This document shows positions 35,279-44,278 of a stretch of 64,000 bases of DNA, piece by piece. The stretch's first letter is position 1. Each line of letters starts with the position of its first letter. Both the position numbers and the translations under genes were made by a program. The notes below the pieces were generated by a model. That model was not told the origin of the DNA and made no database searches. It saw only the letters and a program-made list of their open reading frames with translations. Source of the stretch: Hespellia sp. (GTDB lineage Bacteria > Bacillota > Clostridia > Lachnospirales > Lachnospiraceae); the NCBI GenBank assembly GCA_028689735.1, contig JAQVCP010000003.1, positions 1 to 64,000 on the forward strand, read 5' to 3'.

Positions 35279-35815
35279 ATGTTTCAGTACACAAAAAAAG
35301 AATTGGGCCCCTATCATTTCACCTGGAATCAGATTGGAGACATCAAGACCGGACGCAGGAACCTCGGAGAACAGATGCCGGTTGCGGTCTACCGCCTGTT
35401 TGAATATTGTATGCGGGATACCTTAGAGCAGGAGCTTGGTAAGGAGAAGATGATCGAGTTATTCCATAAGACCGGATTTACTGCCGGCCGGGAGCTGGCC
35501 TTGAACCTGCTTGATCTAACACAGGATATCAATACCGTCTTCGCCCAGCTTCAGGAGACTTTCAAGACTATGGAGATTGGAATCCTCAGAGTTGAAAAGA
35601 TTATTGAGGAGACCGGCTCCATTTTCCTGACAGTCGGAGAGGATCTGGATTGTTCCGGTCTTCCTGTCACAGGAGAGACAGTCTGTTACTATGATGAGGG
35701 ACTTATAGAGGGAATCCTCACCACCTACACACACTCGGAATACTCTGTGAAAGAGATTGACTGCTGGTCCACAGGGGCAAGGGTCTGCCGTTTTCACGCA
35801 CAGCCCGCCAAATAG
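35279..35815 (+). CDS. V4R-domain (4-vinyl reductase-like) small-molecule sensor
   Basis: The 178-residue cytoplasmic protein has an N-terminal helical part (LGEQMPVAVYRLFEYCMRD) and a C-terminal V4R domain. In that domain the spaced cysteines and glycines C-SGLPVTGETVC-YYDEGLIEGIL ... CWSTGARVCRF are typical ligand/metal-pocket residues. V4R domains bind small hydrophobic molecules or metals and often feed signalling proteins. Downstream lies a GGDEF protein in the same direction, 94 bp away, so the pair may be a sensor-cyclase module. The ATG at 35279 follows GGGAGG. It is divergent from the two-component genes and behind their candidate regulator sites. Confidence 0.82.
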   Translation: MFQYTKKELGPYHFTWNQIGDIKTGRRNLGEQMPVAVYRLFEYCMRDTLEQELGKEKMIELFHKTGFTAGRELALNLLDLTQDINTVFAQLQETFKTMEIGILRVEKIIEETGSIFLTVGEDLDCSGLPVTGETVCYYDEGLIEGILTTYTHSEYSVKEIDCWSTGARVCRFHAQPAK

Positions 35816-35909
35816 AGTTGCACCATACTCTTTTTCAATAAGTCCTTTGCACGAATCACATGTCCGACCGTCATTTCACTGCAAATACAAACAAAGCATA
35901 GGGATAGCC

Positions 35910-37142
35910 ATGAACGAACAAGAAAAACTTTTACTGTTTCTGGAACATATTTTAATGGAATGTGACGGGGAACAGATTGATACAAGTGAATACAGTGAGG
36001 GGTACCATGAACTAGCCCAGGCACTCAACGAGACAAGCAAGTATATCTTCGATGCCCATGCCTTTGCCCTCGATATCGCCGATGGCAATCTGGAGGGCGA
36101 CGCTCCGCCCAAGGAGAACATGCTCTCCGGGCCGTTTCGCGCACTGCGCTCCAGTCTTCTTCATCTGACTTGGCAGACCCAGCGTGTTGCCGCCGGAGAT
36201 TACCGTCAGCATGTAGATTTTCTGGGAGACTTTGCTGAATCCTTCAACCGTATGATTTCACAGCTTGAATTTCGGGAACATCAGCTGACGGAAGCTGCCG
36301 ACCGTGAGAGCCAGCGCGCCAATGAATTGCACAACAATAATGAACTTCTGATGTCCATTACTGAACTTGTGGATGACTGGATCATTATGATTGACCAGGA
36401 CTCTCCGACTCCATCCTTTCTCAATAATGCTGCCCGGTACGGAATCAAGGATTATGAACTGACCTTGTCCGAAGTCTGCACACGGCTAGTCGAGAACCGC
36501 AGAGGTCCTTCTGACCAAAAATGGGACTTGATTCTGTGCAATCCAAAGCCCGGACTGGAGCCTCTTGAATTCTCCGTGAGCATGTACCCGATTCACCGCA
36601 GCAGTTGCATCGCCACACTGTATATACTGCGTGATACCACACAGCAGCGGCGCAAAATGCGGGAGATGGAGATTCTGATCTACTGCGATCCTGCCACCAG
36701 GCTTTACAATCGACGTTACTGCCTGCAGCTGCTTGATGCCCTCCTCCGAAAAAAAGAGAGGTTTTCACTCTGCTTTATCGATTTGAACAATTTAAAATTC
36801 ATCAACGATCATTTTGGTCACGAATCTGGAGATGAATACATCTTACTGGTTGCAGACTCCATCCGCCAGATTCTCCGGCAGGACGATGTCATCTGTCGTT
36901 TCGGAGGGGATGAGATGGTCTCCATCCTGCGCGAGTGCACTTCGCTTCATGCACTCCATCGTATGGAAGATGTCCAGCGCAGTATTGTTGCCCTTGGAAA
37001 AGAGAAGGGCTGGGATACTTCCATCAGCTACGGTATCGTACAGATTGACGGGACCGAACTTCTCACCAGCCATGAGCTGATAAAAAGGGCCGACAAGCGT
37101 ATGTATGAATTCAAAACAGATTATAAAAGAAATGATGAGTAA
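35910..37142 (+). CDS. Diguanylate cyclase (GGDEF) with HAMP-like and PAS-like domains, soluble
   Basis: The 410-residue protein has a HAMP-like segment (FAFDIADGNLEG ... AAGDYRQHVDFLGDFAESFNRM, about 45-110), a coiled-coil link, a PAS-like domain (about 150-275) and a C-terminal GGDEF domain. The active-site loop reads GGDEM (332-336), with Met replacing Phe. An I-site RQDD (RxxD) precedes it by five residues, so product inhibition by c-di-GMP is expected. No membrane segment exists, so a partner such as the V4R protein may provide the signal. The ATG at 35910 is preceded by AGGGAT. It ends in a strong terminator. Confidence 0.9.
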   Translation: MNEQEKLLLFLEHILMECDGEQIDTSEYSEGYHELAQALNETSKYIFDAHAFALDIADGNLEGDAPPKENMLSGPFRALRSSLLHLTWQTQRVAAGDYRQHVDFLGDFAESFNRMISQLEFREHQLTEAADRESQRANELHNNNELLMSITELVDDWIIMIDQDSPTPSFLNNAARYGIKDYELTLSEVCTRLVENRRGPSDQKWDLILCNPKPGLEPLEFSVSMYPIHRSSCIATLYILRDTTQQRRKMREMEILIYCDPATRLYNRRYCLQLLDALLRKKERFSLCFIDLNNLKFINDHFGHESGDEYILLVADSIRQILRQDDVICRFGGDEMVSILRECTSLHALHRMEDVQRSIVALGKEKGWDTSISYGIVQIDGTELLTSHELIKRADKRMYEFKTDYKRNDE

Positions 37143-37166
37143 GACTGAGCATCCATAGCACAACCT

Positions 37167-37198
37167 AAAGACCCCACAGCCGAAGCTGTGGGGTCTTT
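37167..37198. terminator. Bidirectional terminator after the GGDEF gene
   Basis: AAAGACCCCACAGC and GCTGTGGGGTCTTT form a perfect 14-bp stem with a CGAA tetraloop. The symmetry lets it serve the GGDEF transcript on the plus strand and any minus-strand RNA coming from 37.3 kb. Confidence 0.85.
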
Positions 37199-37202
37199 GT
37201 TC

Positions 37203-37305
37203 TTATAGTTATTCTAAAGGAATGAGAGTAAAGTCGGCATCCCAGGATCTCCCCAAGATGCCTTACTTTATGAGGGGGGAGATAGTTGCTTTCACAACTA
37301 TCTGA
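37203..37305 (-). ncRNA. Candidate structured RNA between GGDEF and lipase genes
   Basis: Four complementary blocks occur within 100 nt: GATAGTTG/CAACTATC (local hairpin at 37281-37302), an alternative partner ATAGTT at 37206-37211 for the same CAACTAT, GATCTCCCC with GGGGGAGAT, and GGCATC with GATGCC. A -10-like TATACT (about 37312-37317, minus strand) precedes it and the bidirectional terminator follows, which would give an RNA of about 140 nt. No reading frame fits. I cannot match it to a known RNA family. Confidence 0.4.
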
Positions 37306-37403
37306 ACTCTAGTATACACAGAAAATGTGTCCAAAGTATGTTTAAAATATGAAAGAAATCATAAGAATCTTAAGAGAATATATCTTCAATTAAAGCTCAC
37401 AAT

Positions 37404-38336
37404 CTATGCACGCATCCTTTTCTCCATCCAGTCATAGAGGTCCACATAGACCTGATCCCGGTCCTTCTCGTTGAGCAGTTCATGCCGATCTCCAGGATAG
37501 AGCTTCAGCTGTACATCCTGCATCCCCAGCATCCGGTATCGCTTGTAAATCTTCTCCACACCCTTTCCAAAGTTCCCCACCGGATCATTCTCTCCCGAGA
37601 GAAAGAACACCGGAAGATTCTTGGGAATCATGGCATAACCTTCTTTTTTCTTCGTCTTCAGCATACCTGTGAACATCTGATAATAAGCATTGACCGTAAA
37701 GGTAAAGCCACAGAGCGGATCTCGTAAGTATTGTTCCAGCCGCTCTTCATCGCTTGTCACCCATTCATACTCCGAAGAACCCTGTCTGAACTTCTTGTTA
37801 TATCCGCCTAGCGCCATCTCCGTCACCAGATTACTGCGATGATGCCATCCCCGGAAAATAGATAAAATTCTGCAGATATGTCTGCCCATACGAAGCGTAG
37901 CCTTGTGATGTTCCACGGGACTCCCCATAATGATGACTCCCGACAGACCTTTCCCATACATCTCGATATACTGTCTCACGAGAGCAGATCCCATGCTGTG
38001 CCCGAGAATAAAGTATGGGACATTCGGATATTTCTTCATTGTCCGCTGTCTCAGGGTATGGATGTCACCAATGATACAGGTATTACCGTATTTTTCATTA
38101 AAAAATCCTAACTCTGACTTACTCTGAATGGATTTGCCATGGCCCAGATGGTCATTTCCTACCACATAATATCCTCTGTCGCATAAGAAATTGGCAAACT
38201 CGTCGTAACGCTCAATGTATTCAACCATACCGTGGCTGATCTGAAGGACAGCACGCACCTCTCCTTCCGGCTTCCACTCCATCGTATGCACTTCTGTATT
38301 GCCGTCCTTCGACGGGTAATAGAATTCATCTCTCAT
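37404..38336 (-). CDS. Alpha/beta hydrolase (monoacylglycerol lipase/lysophospholipase-like)
   Basis: The 310-residue protein belongs to the serine aminopeptidase S33/PldB-like group. The oxyanion and early motif is LQISHGMVEYIERYDEFA; the nucleophile elbow GHSMGSAL gives Ser at about 115. The acid lies in LSGENDPVGN and the histidine in GDRHELLNE. The cap contains ...WHHRSNLVTEMALGGYNKKF. No signal peptide, so it probably acts in the cytoplasm on lysolipids or monoglycerides. The citrate synthase gene lies 16 bp upstream, so co-transcription is likely though a metabolic link is not evident. Confidence 0.88.
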   Translation of the reverse strand: MRDEFYYPSKDGNTEVHTMEWKPEGEVRAVLQISHGMVEYIERYDEFANFLCDRGYYVVGNDHLGHGKSIQSKSELGFFNEKYGNTCIIGDIHTLRQRTMKKYPNVPYFILGHSMGSALVRQYIEMYGKGLSGVIIMGSPVEHHKATLRMGRHICRILSIFRGWHHRSNLVTEMALGGYNKKFRQGSSEYEWVTSDEERLEQYLRDPLCGFTFTVNAYYQMFTGMLKTKKKEGYAMIPKNLPVFFLSGENDPVGNFGKGVEKIYKRYRMLGMQDVQLKLYPGDRHELLNEKDRDQVYVDLYDWMEKRMRA

Positions 38337-38352
38337 ATGTCATCATGTCCTT

Positions 38353-39726
38353 CTATCTGTCATCCAATTTGATATACTCTCTGTGCTCTGCCAGCGGTTT
38401 ATACGCCGGTCTGATAATCTTATCTACGTTCTTAAGTTCTTCCAGTCTGTGTGCACTCCAGCCCACGATTCTTGCCGTCGCGAAAATCGGAGTATATAAT
38501 TCCGGCGGCAAATCCAGCATACCATATACCAGTCCGCTGTAGAAATCCACATTGGCATTGACTCCCTTATACATCTTGCGCTTCGCCGTAATCACTTCCG
38601 GTGCCATATGTTCTACCTTCTCATAAAGAGCATATTCCTTCATACAGCCCTTTTCTCTTGCCAGCTGCTTCACAAACTTTTTGAAAATCTCTGCTCTCGG
38701 GTCTGAAACAGAATAAATCGCATGACCCATTCCATAAATCAGCCCCTTCTTGTCAAATGCTTTCTTATCCAGAAGGTCTTCCAGATACTGTCTCACCTCG
38801 TCATCATCTGTCCAGTCACTGAGGTTCTCCTTCATGTCCTTGAACATCTGAGTCACCTTGACATTGGCTCCGCCATGCTTCGGTCCCTTGAGAGATGCCA
38901 TCGCCGCAGTCATCGTCGAATATGTGTCTGTTCCGGAGGATGTCACAACGTGAGTGGTAAATGTAGAGTTGTTACCACCGCCATGGTCCATATGAAGCAC
39001 CAGAGCCATATCCAGAATCGTAGCCTCCAACTTCGTGTAATTCCGGTTCTCCCTGAGCATCACCAGAATATTCTCTGCGGTAGAGAGCTCCGGAGAAGGT
39101 GCATAGATGAATAAATCTTCACCCATGCGATAGTTATAAGCATGATACCCATATACCATCAGCATCGGAAACTGGGAAATCAGATTCAGACACTGCCTTA
39201 ATACATTGGGGATACTTGTATCATCTGCTTTGCTGTCATAAGTATACAGACTCAAAAGTGAACGTGATAAACTGTTCATCATGTCCTTGCTCGGAGCCTT
39301 CATAATTACATCTCTTACAAACGTTGGCGGAAGTGTCCTGCGCTCCGTTAATGTCTTATAAAAATCATGCAGCTGCTGGTCAGTTGGCAGTTCTCCAAAC
39401 AACAGCAGGTAAGCTGTCTCCTCGAAGCCAAAATGCTTTGCCTCAAGAAATCCATTCACAATATCCTTGATGTTGTAGCCACGGTAATAAAGATTACCAG
39501 CACATGGAACCCTTTCTCCATCTACTATCTTTGTTGCGCTGACATCCGAGATATTCGTCAGGCCGGCGAGTACGCCCTGTCCATTCAAGTCTCGCAGGCC
39601 GCGCTTTACTTCGTACTTTGTGTATAATTCTTTCTCGATTGTATTGCTTTCTTCGCACAGTTTTGCCAAGGCTTCAATCTGAGGTGTGTTTTCAAATAAT
39701 ATCTTTCCATCTGTTGCACTCGTCAT
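38353..39726 (-). CDS. Citrate synthase (citrate/2-methylcitrate synthase family)
   Basis: The 457-residue enzyme has the citrate synthase signature around LHMDHGGGNNSTFTTHVVTSSG (His), the second His in GLIYGMGHAIYSVSDPRAE and ANVDFYSGLVYGMLDLP with the Asp. It condenses oxaloacetate and acetyl-CoA; in fermentative Clostridia it serves glutamate synthesis through a partial citric acid cycle. The form is the longer clostridial type rather than the 370-residue Bacillus type. I chose the ATG at 39726 behind AGGAAG. A promoter at 39915-39943 gives a leader of about 180 nt with two hairpins (GAATCTATCTT/AAGATAAGATTC and CCACCT/AGGTGG) of unknown role. Confidence 0.93.
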   Translation of the reverse strand: MTSATDGKILFENTPQIEALAKLCEESNTIEKELYTKYEVKRGLRDLNGQGVLAGLTNISDVSATKIVDGERVPCAGNLYYRGYNIKDIVNGFLEAKHFGFEETAYLLLFGELPTDQQLHDFYKTLTERRTLPPTFVRDVIMKAPSKDMMNSLSRSLLSLYTYDSKADDTSIPNVLRQCLNLISQFPMLMVYGYHAYNYRMGEDLFIYAPSPELSTAENILVMLRENRNYTKLEATILDMALVLHMDHGGGNNSTFTTHVVTSSGTDTYSTMTAAMASLKGPKHGGANVKVTQMFKDMKENLSDWTDDDEVRQYLEDLLDKKAFDKKGLIYGMGHAIYSVSDPRAEIFKKFVKQLAREKGCMKEYALYEKVEHMAPEVITAKRKMYKGVNANVDFYSGLVYGMLDLPPELYTPIFATARIVGWSAHRLEELKNVDKIIRPAYKPLAEHREYIKLDDR

Positions 39727-39914
39727 AGCACACTTCCTTTCTTGTTTCTGGTAGGCTTCTGTTGTCATAAAATGCCTGCCGCAATTCTTATCATCACCAC
39801 CTACTGGAGGTGGAATCTTATCTTCACAAAAGATAGATTCAGTTCCATATATATTCTGTCATTCTGTGTTATGAGACATCTGAGGTCTTTGTTCCACATT
39901 TGTCCGACTATTTA

Positions 39915-39943
39915 ATTATACTAAATTCGGTATCTTTATACAA
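39915..39943 (-). promoter_or_regulatory. Promoter of citrate synthase
   Basis: On the minus strand TTGTAT (39943-39938), a 17-nt spacer and TATAAT (39920-39915). Confidence 0.75.
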
Positions 39944-40032
39944 CGAATGAAGTATTAAAAATTTATGAACACTTTATAACCTTGAACTCGTTTTCTTCGT
40001 AAAGCGCACCTCCTGCTTCATCGCGCAGTGCT

Positions 40033-40932
40033 CTACACACTTGAAATGGGAGTTTGCTTACGTGCGAGCGAAGAAAATGAATTGGAAAGTTTTGCGAATT
40101 CCCCAAGCGTGAGGGCCTCCCCACGGATGCTCGCCCCTCTTCCAAGCTCCTCGATTGCCGCAGTAATCTGCTCTTTTGTAAAATCCACCTCCGGCGAATT
40201 GTTCAGTCCATTAGAAAGGGTCTTTCGTCTCTGGTTAAAGGAAGCACGAATCAGACGGAACAGCAACCGCTCATCCTCTACCTGGACCGGAGGATTCTCA
40301 TAACGATCCAGGCGGATGACTGCCGAACCAACCTTGGGTCTCGGCATAAAGCAGTTTGGCGGTACATTTGCCACAATATAAGGTCTGGAGTAATATTGAA
40401 CCGCCAGCGACAATGCGCCGTAGTCCTTGGTTCCCGGTCCCACCTGCATACGGTCTGCGACTTCCTTCTGTACCATCACTGTGATGCTTTTGATGGGCAC
40501 ATGGCTCTCGAAAAGTCCCATGATGATTGGCGTGGTGATGTAATAAGGCAGATTTGCAACCACCTTGATTGGCTGGTTGTTGTTCTCCTCCCGTGCCAGC
40601 TTCCCGATATCCACCTTCAAAACATCATCATTCAGGACTGATACATTGTCGTAGGCGGACAAGGTATCTTCCAGAATCGGAATCAAAGCCTTATCAATCT
40701 CCACCGCAACCACCTTGCCGGCTGCCTGCGCCAGATACTGGGTCATAGTCCCGATTCCCGGTCCAATCTCCAGAACAAAATCATCCTTGGTAATCTCTGC
40801 CGAATCGATGATCTTATCCAGTACGTGGGCATCAATCAAAAAATTCTGACCGTATTTCTTCTGGAAGGAAAAATTGTATTTCTGCAGAATCTCTATGGTA
40901 TTCTGCGGGTTTCCTAATGTTGGTTGTGTCAT
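40033..40932 (-). CDS. rsmA: 16S rRNA (adenine1518/1519-N6)-dimethyltransferase
   Basis: The 299-residue enzyme shows KKYGQNFLIDAHVLDKI at the N-terminus, the SAM motif LEIGPGIGTMTQYLA, acidic VAVEIDKAL, the catalytic NLPYYITTPI (motif IV) and MVQKEVADRM. It dimethylates A1518/A1519 of 16S rRNA late in 30S assembly. The ATG at 40932 follows AAGGAG. It lies 40 bp after tatD, the common tatD-rsmA arrangement of Firmicutes. Confidence 0.96.
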   Translation of the reverse strand: MTQPTLGNPQNTIEILQKYNFSFQKKYGQNFLIDAHVLDKIIDSAEITKDDFVLEIGPGIGTMTQYLAQAAGKVVAVEIDKALIPILEDTLSAYDNVSVLNDDVLKVDIGKLAREENNNQPIKVVANLPYYITTPIIMGLFESHVPIKSITVMVQKEVADRMQVGPGTKDYGALSLAVQYYSRPYIVANVPPNCFMPRPKVGSAVIRLDRYENPPVQVEDERLLFRLIRASFNQRRKTLSNGLNNSPEVDFTKEQITAAIEELGRGASIRGEALTLGEFAKLSNSFSSLARKQTPISSV

Positions 40933-40972
40933 GTTCTCTCCTTTTGGTTCTATGGTTTCCTGTGCTGCTCTT

Positions 40973-41734
40973 CTAAAATCGATAAAACTCCCGTGCATTT
41001 TTTTCTGTCTGCTCCAAAACCTCATCTTCACTTACGCCTTTCAGCTGTGCGATTTCCGCAACTACGTAAGGCAGATTCCGGGAAGAGTTGCGCTTTCCTC
41101 TATTGGGTGCAGGTGCCAGATAGGGACTGTCCGTCTCCAGCAAAATGGATGTCAGCGGAACCGCCTTTACCACCTTCTTCAGCTTCTTTGCATTTCCAAA
41201 GGTCACCACTCCGCCGATTCCAAGATAATATCCCATTCCTGTATATTCCAGCGCCTGATCCACAGAATAAGAATAGCAGTGAATATCGCATACCAGGTCC
41301 TTCCCCTGTTCCTTTAGAATTTCCATGGTGTCCGCCGCTGCGTCTCTGCTGTGGATGACCACCGGAAGTCCCAGCTCGCGCGCCAGCTGCAGCTGCCGGA
41401 TGAACCACGTTTTCTGGACGTCGTGGTGCTCCTTATCCCAGTAATAATCCAATCCGATCTCGCCCACCGCCAGAACCTTCTCCTGCCGGCACATTTCCCT
41501 CAGCTGCGCAAATGTCTCCTCATTCAGCTTGCCCACCTCATCGGGATGGATGCCGATGGTTCCATAGACATCCGGGTACTGCTTTGTAAGCTCCAGCGTT
41601 CTTTGACATCCCGCCAGAGATGCCCCGCTGTTCACAACTGCCGCAATCCCATGCTCCTTCAGCGAAGACAGCAGTTCGGCTCTGTCCTCGCCGAAGGATT
41701 CGTCATCATAATGTGCATGTGTATCAATAATCAT
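40973..41734 (-). CDS. tatD: TatD-family deoxyribonuclease
   Basis: The 253-residue metal-dependent hydrolase carries MIIDTHAHYDD (HxH), AVGEIGLDYYW (Glu), PVVIHSRDA (His), DIHCYSYS (His) and LLETDSPYLAP (Asp), the complete TatD ligand set. TatD enzymes are 3'-5' DNases. The ATG at 41734 follows AAGGAG. It lies between the large orphan gene and rsmA in a run of co-directional genes. Confidence 0.95.
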   Translation of the reverse strand: MIIDTHAHYDDESFGEDRAELLSSLKEHGIAAVVNSGASLAGCQRTLELTKQYPDVYGTIGIHPDEVGKLNEETFAQLREMCRQEKVLAVGEIGLDYYWDKEHHDVQKTWFIRQLQLARELGLPVVIHSRDAAADTMEILKEQGKDLVCDIHCYSYSVDQALEYTGMGYYLGIGGVVTFGNAKKLKKVVKAVPLTSILLETDSPYLAPAPNRGKRNSSRNLPYVVAEIAQLKGVSEDEVLEQTEKNAREFYRF

Positions 41735-41772
41735 GTCTTTCTCCTTGCTTCTTCTCAATCAATTTCTGAATA

Positions 41773-44208
41773 CTATTTCCCATTGGAAATGTATCCGATG
41801 AATGTATTTCCTCCAGTCGCTGCCATCTGAGTGACCGCATCCATGGCTCCCTGATTCTCCAGTCCGGTGGCGGGGTCGATATACGTTACCGTGGAAGTGG
41901 TATATCCTGTCAGAAGTATCGCCTGATCCACCCCGGTCAGTGCAATTACCGGAAGTCCCTTGTTAATTATATAGAGCACCTGGTCCAGTGTGCATCCGGT
42001 CAAATCCACTTTGGTCGCATCATAACTGCTCATCACACGCTCGCAGGCTGCCTTTGTGGTCTCGCCTTCCTCCGTGCCAAATATGCCGACGCCGGTTTCA
42101 AAGGACAGATCACGATTTCCTTTTTCCCATAGATACGCCTGCTCCGAAGAAATCACAACACCAGAGACTGCCTCGGCCTTTGCGACCGCGTAGCCTGCCT
42201 TGTCATACACACCTTCCAACCGTCCCATGCCGTAGACGTAGAACTTATTTTCCTCCGCCGCACCGTCCAGTGCAATGGTTGCCGCCTGCTCATAAAGCAC
42301 CTGCCGCGGTCTGAGCACCTTTGGTGACGGGTCGGAGATTCCTTCTGCATACAAAAGACGCATCTGCCGTTCCATTTTCTCAGAGGTGTAGGATTCCAGC
42401 GAAATATTGCTCTCCGCCTTTTCCTCATTATTCGTCACGTAATCCTGAGCGATTCCGGTGTAGATTCCCTCATTCTTCTGCAGTCGGTTCACGGTAAGCA
42501 TGCCGTTCTCCACCAGGACATCTTCAATATAGATGCTATCCTGCTGGTAAGTCTTGACCACTTCACCCTTGCTGTCCTGAATTTCCATGACATACATCGG
42601 AAGGATTCCTTCCCCGCCCACAGTTGCTCCTGCATCCTCTGGCTTTGCAAATCCATAGGCAAAGTCGCTGAATACGAACCCAAGAGGGGTGATGGATTCT
42701 CCCTGTGGTGCACTGACTGTCCGCTTTTGGGCTGTATTCAGATTGAGTACCGTCACCTCGGTAAACTTTCCTTCAGAAGATGCACTCACAAATGCCAGCA
42801 GATGCCCGTCCTCCGACACAACATATTGTCCGTCCTTCAGATTCTCTGCAATCACATTCTGCTTCTGGTCTTCCACATTGATCTCGTAGAGCGATCCGCC
42901 CGTCAAAACATAGAGCAGATGGCTTTCATTGTGGTAATACACCAGTCTGCCAAGCTCTTCCTCGGCGATGGCAAATGATTTGTCACTTGGAATGAATGCT
43001 TTTTCTTCCACCGAGTTCTTCTCAATATCGAAGTAGAAAATATCCACACCGACCATTCCTTCATGAGCACCCCGGTTCATATATCCATAGACTGCAAATG
43101 TAGTGCTGCCATTTGCATCCACACTGATGATCCGCACGGCATGCTGACTGTTGCGATTTCTCGGGTCCGTACTTCCGGTCCCTGAGAAGCTATATAGCAG
43201 AGACAGCTGATCCGCCTCCTGATTGTAATTCCAAAGCTCCCGCTCCTGTACAAAAGACACAATCGTACCGTCATCATTTGTCACATATGGGATATCCGAT
43301 GGGACGATTCCAAGCAAGATTCCCGATTCACTCATCACCTTTCCACTACCATTGAATTCCTGGTTCATGGTCCGGTTATAGTCCAGAAGGAAAATCTGCT
43401 CGCGGGCATAACGAACCCGGAAAAACTCTTCTATGTTGTAGGTCTCGGTTTGTGTATCCCCCTCACAGGTTACCTGATAGGATGCCTGTACCGAAGTGTA
43501 CATGCTGTTGCTCTCCTTGATGCTCCACTGCACCTCACTTGCAAGCTGCGGAGCCAGACTCCCCCACATCACCTGGTCTGCCGAAGAATTGATGGTCACC
43601 CTCTGGTACGTGCTGTTGTCTCCGTCACTGTTCGGCTCCAGATACGTTGTGAGCTCGCTCTGTGCCGATTTTTCAAAGGTCTTGTTGTGAAAATCCTGTA
43701 CGAAATCCAGACACTGCTTCAATGACAGGTCATCCGGTTTCTCCACCCGTGTATAGTACGAAACTGTTTTTTTCCCAATCTGCAGTTTCAGCTCCAGGAC
43801 GCCTTCTTTGGCTTCTCCCAGTGCGTTTCCGACACGAATTGCCACCTGGTTGTTCTCGATTGCCGCTTCATCCTCCAGATATTTTGTTTCTCCGTCCAGA
43901 GAATATACGGTGTAGCCCACCTCGGTAAGCTCATTTCCATAGTCTTGAAATGTTGTCTCCAGAGTTCCGTCAGCGTTAAGCGGTGTAATTGTATCCCGCA
44001 TGGCAGTAATGTCCATCTCGCTCACATAGCCGACTAAGGTATTAACTGTTGTTCCTTCCTCTGTAAAGGATACCGTAGGCAGAGAAGCCTCCGCCATGTC
44101 GGAGGTCACATCCTCTACATTTCTATTTGTAATCACACTGATGACAACCAGCGACAGCAGAAAAATAACGCTGAGCACGCTGATTTTTATGATTCTCCTT
44201 CTTCTCAT
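41773..44208 (-). CDS. Large membrane-anchored hypothetical protein with a degenerate C39-like end
   Basis: The 811-residue protein has a basic start (MRRRRIIKIS), one N-terminal membrane helix (VLSVIFLLSLVVISVI) and a long extracytoplasmic portion. The middle (about 330-560) is rich in short beta strands with VYYHNESHLLYVLTGGSLYEI-type repeats, suggesting a propeller-like fold. The C-terminal about 130 residues resemble papain-like peptidase C39-type domains (VLYIINKGLPVIALTG ... AILLTGYTTSTVTYIDPATG), but the expected His before the LLTGY strand is Asp-Gln and no catalytic Cys is evident, so it is probably inactive. Start ATG at 44208 behind GGGAG. I do not recognise a named family. Confidence 0.7.
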   Translation of the reverse strand: MRRRRIIKISVLSVIFLLSLVVISVITNRNVEDVTSDMAEASLPTVSFTEEGTTVNTLVGYVSEMDITAMRDTITPLNADGTLETTFQDYGNELTEVGYTVYSLDGETKYLEDEAAIENNQVAIRVGNALGEAKEGVLELKLQIGKKTVSYYTRVEKPDDLSLKQCLDFVQDFHNKTFEKSAQSELTTYLEPNSDGDNSTYQRVTINSSADQVMWGSLAPQLASEVQWSIKESNSMYTSVQASYQVTCEGDTQTETYNIEEFFRVRYAREQIFLLDYNRTMNQEFNGSGKVMSESGILLGIVPSDIPYVTNDDGTIVSFVQERELWNYNQEADQLSLLYSFSGTGSTDPRNRNSQHAVRIISVDANGSTTFAVYGYMNRGAHEGMVGVDIFYFDIEKNSVEEKAFIPSDKSFAIAEEELGRLVYYHNESHLLYVLTGGSLYEINVEDQKQNVIAENLKDGQYVVSEDGHLLAFVSASSEGKFTEVTVLNLNTAQKRTVSAPQGESITPLGFVFSDFAYGFAKPEDAGATVGGEGILPMYVMEIQDSKGEVVKTYQQDSIYIEDVLVENGMLTVNRLQKNEGIYTGIAQDYVTNNEEKAESNISLESYTSEKMERQMRLLYAEGISDPSPKVLRPRQVLYEQAATIALDGAAEENKFYVYGMGRLEGVYDKAGYAVAKAEAVSGVVISSEQAYLWEKGNRDLSFETGVGIFGTEEGETTKAACERVMSSYDATKVDLTGCTLDQVLYIINKGLPVIALTGVDQAILLTGYTTSTVTYIDPATGLENQGAMDAVTQMAATGGNTFIGYISNGK

Positions 44209-44278
44209 TTTTACTCCCTTTCTTTCAAACACCAGCCTGTCTCAAATTTGTCTTCGCCTGACAGACTAATGCTGCATG

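Noticed and set aside
37203..37320. 6S RNA
   Set aside because: The region is shorter than usual 6S RNA and I cannot identify the characteristic central bubble with confidence; reported only as an unassigned structured candidate.
39985..40085. Inverted CTCGTTTTCTTCG/CGAAGAAAATGA arms around the rsmA stop
   Set aside because: Arms are imperfect, about 60 nt apart and one lies in the coding end of rsmA; no clear terminator or operator pattern.
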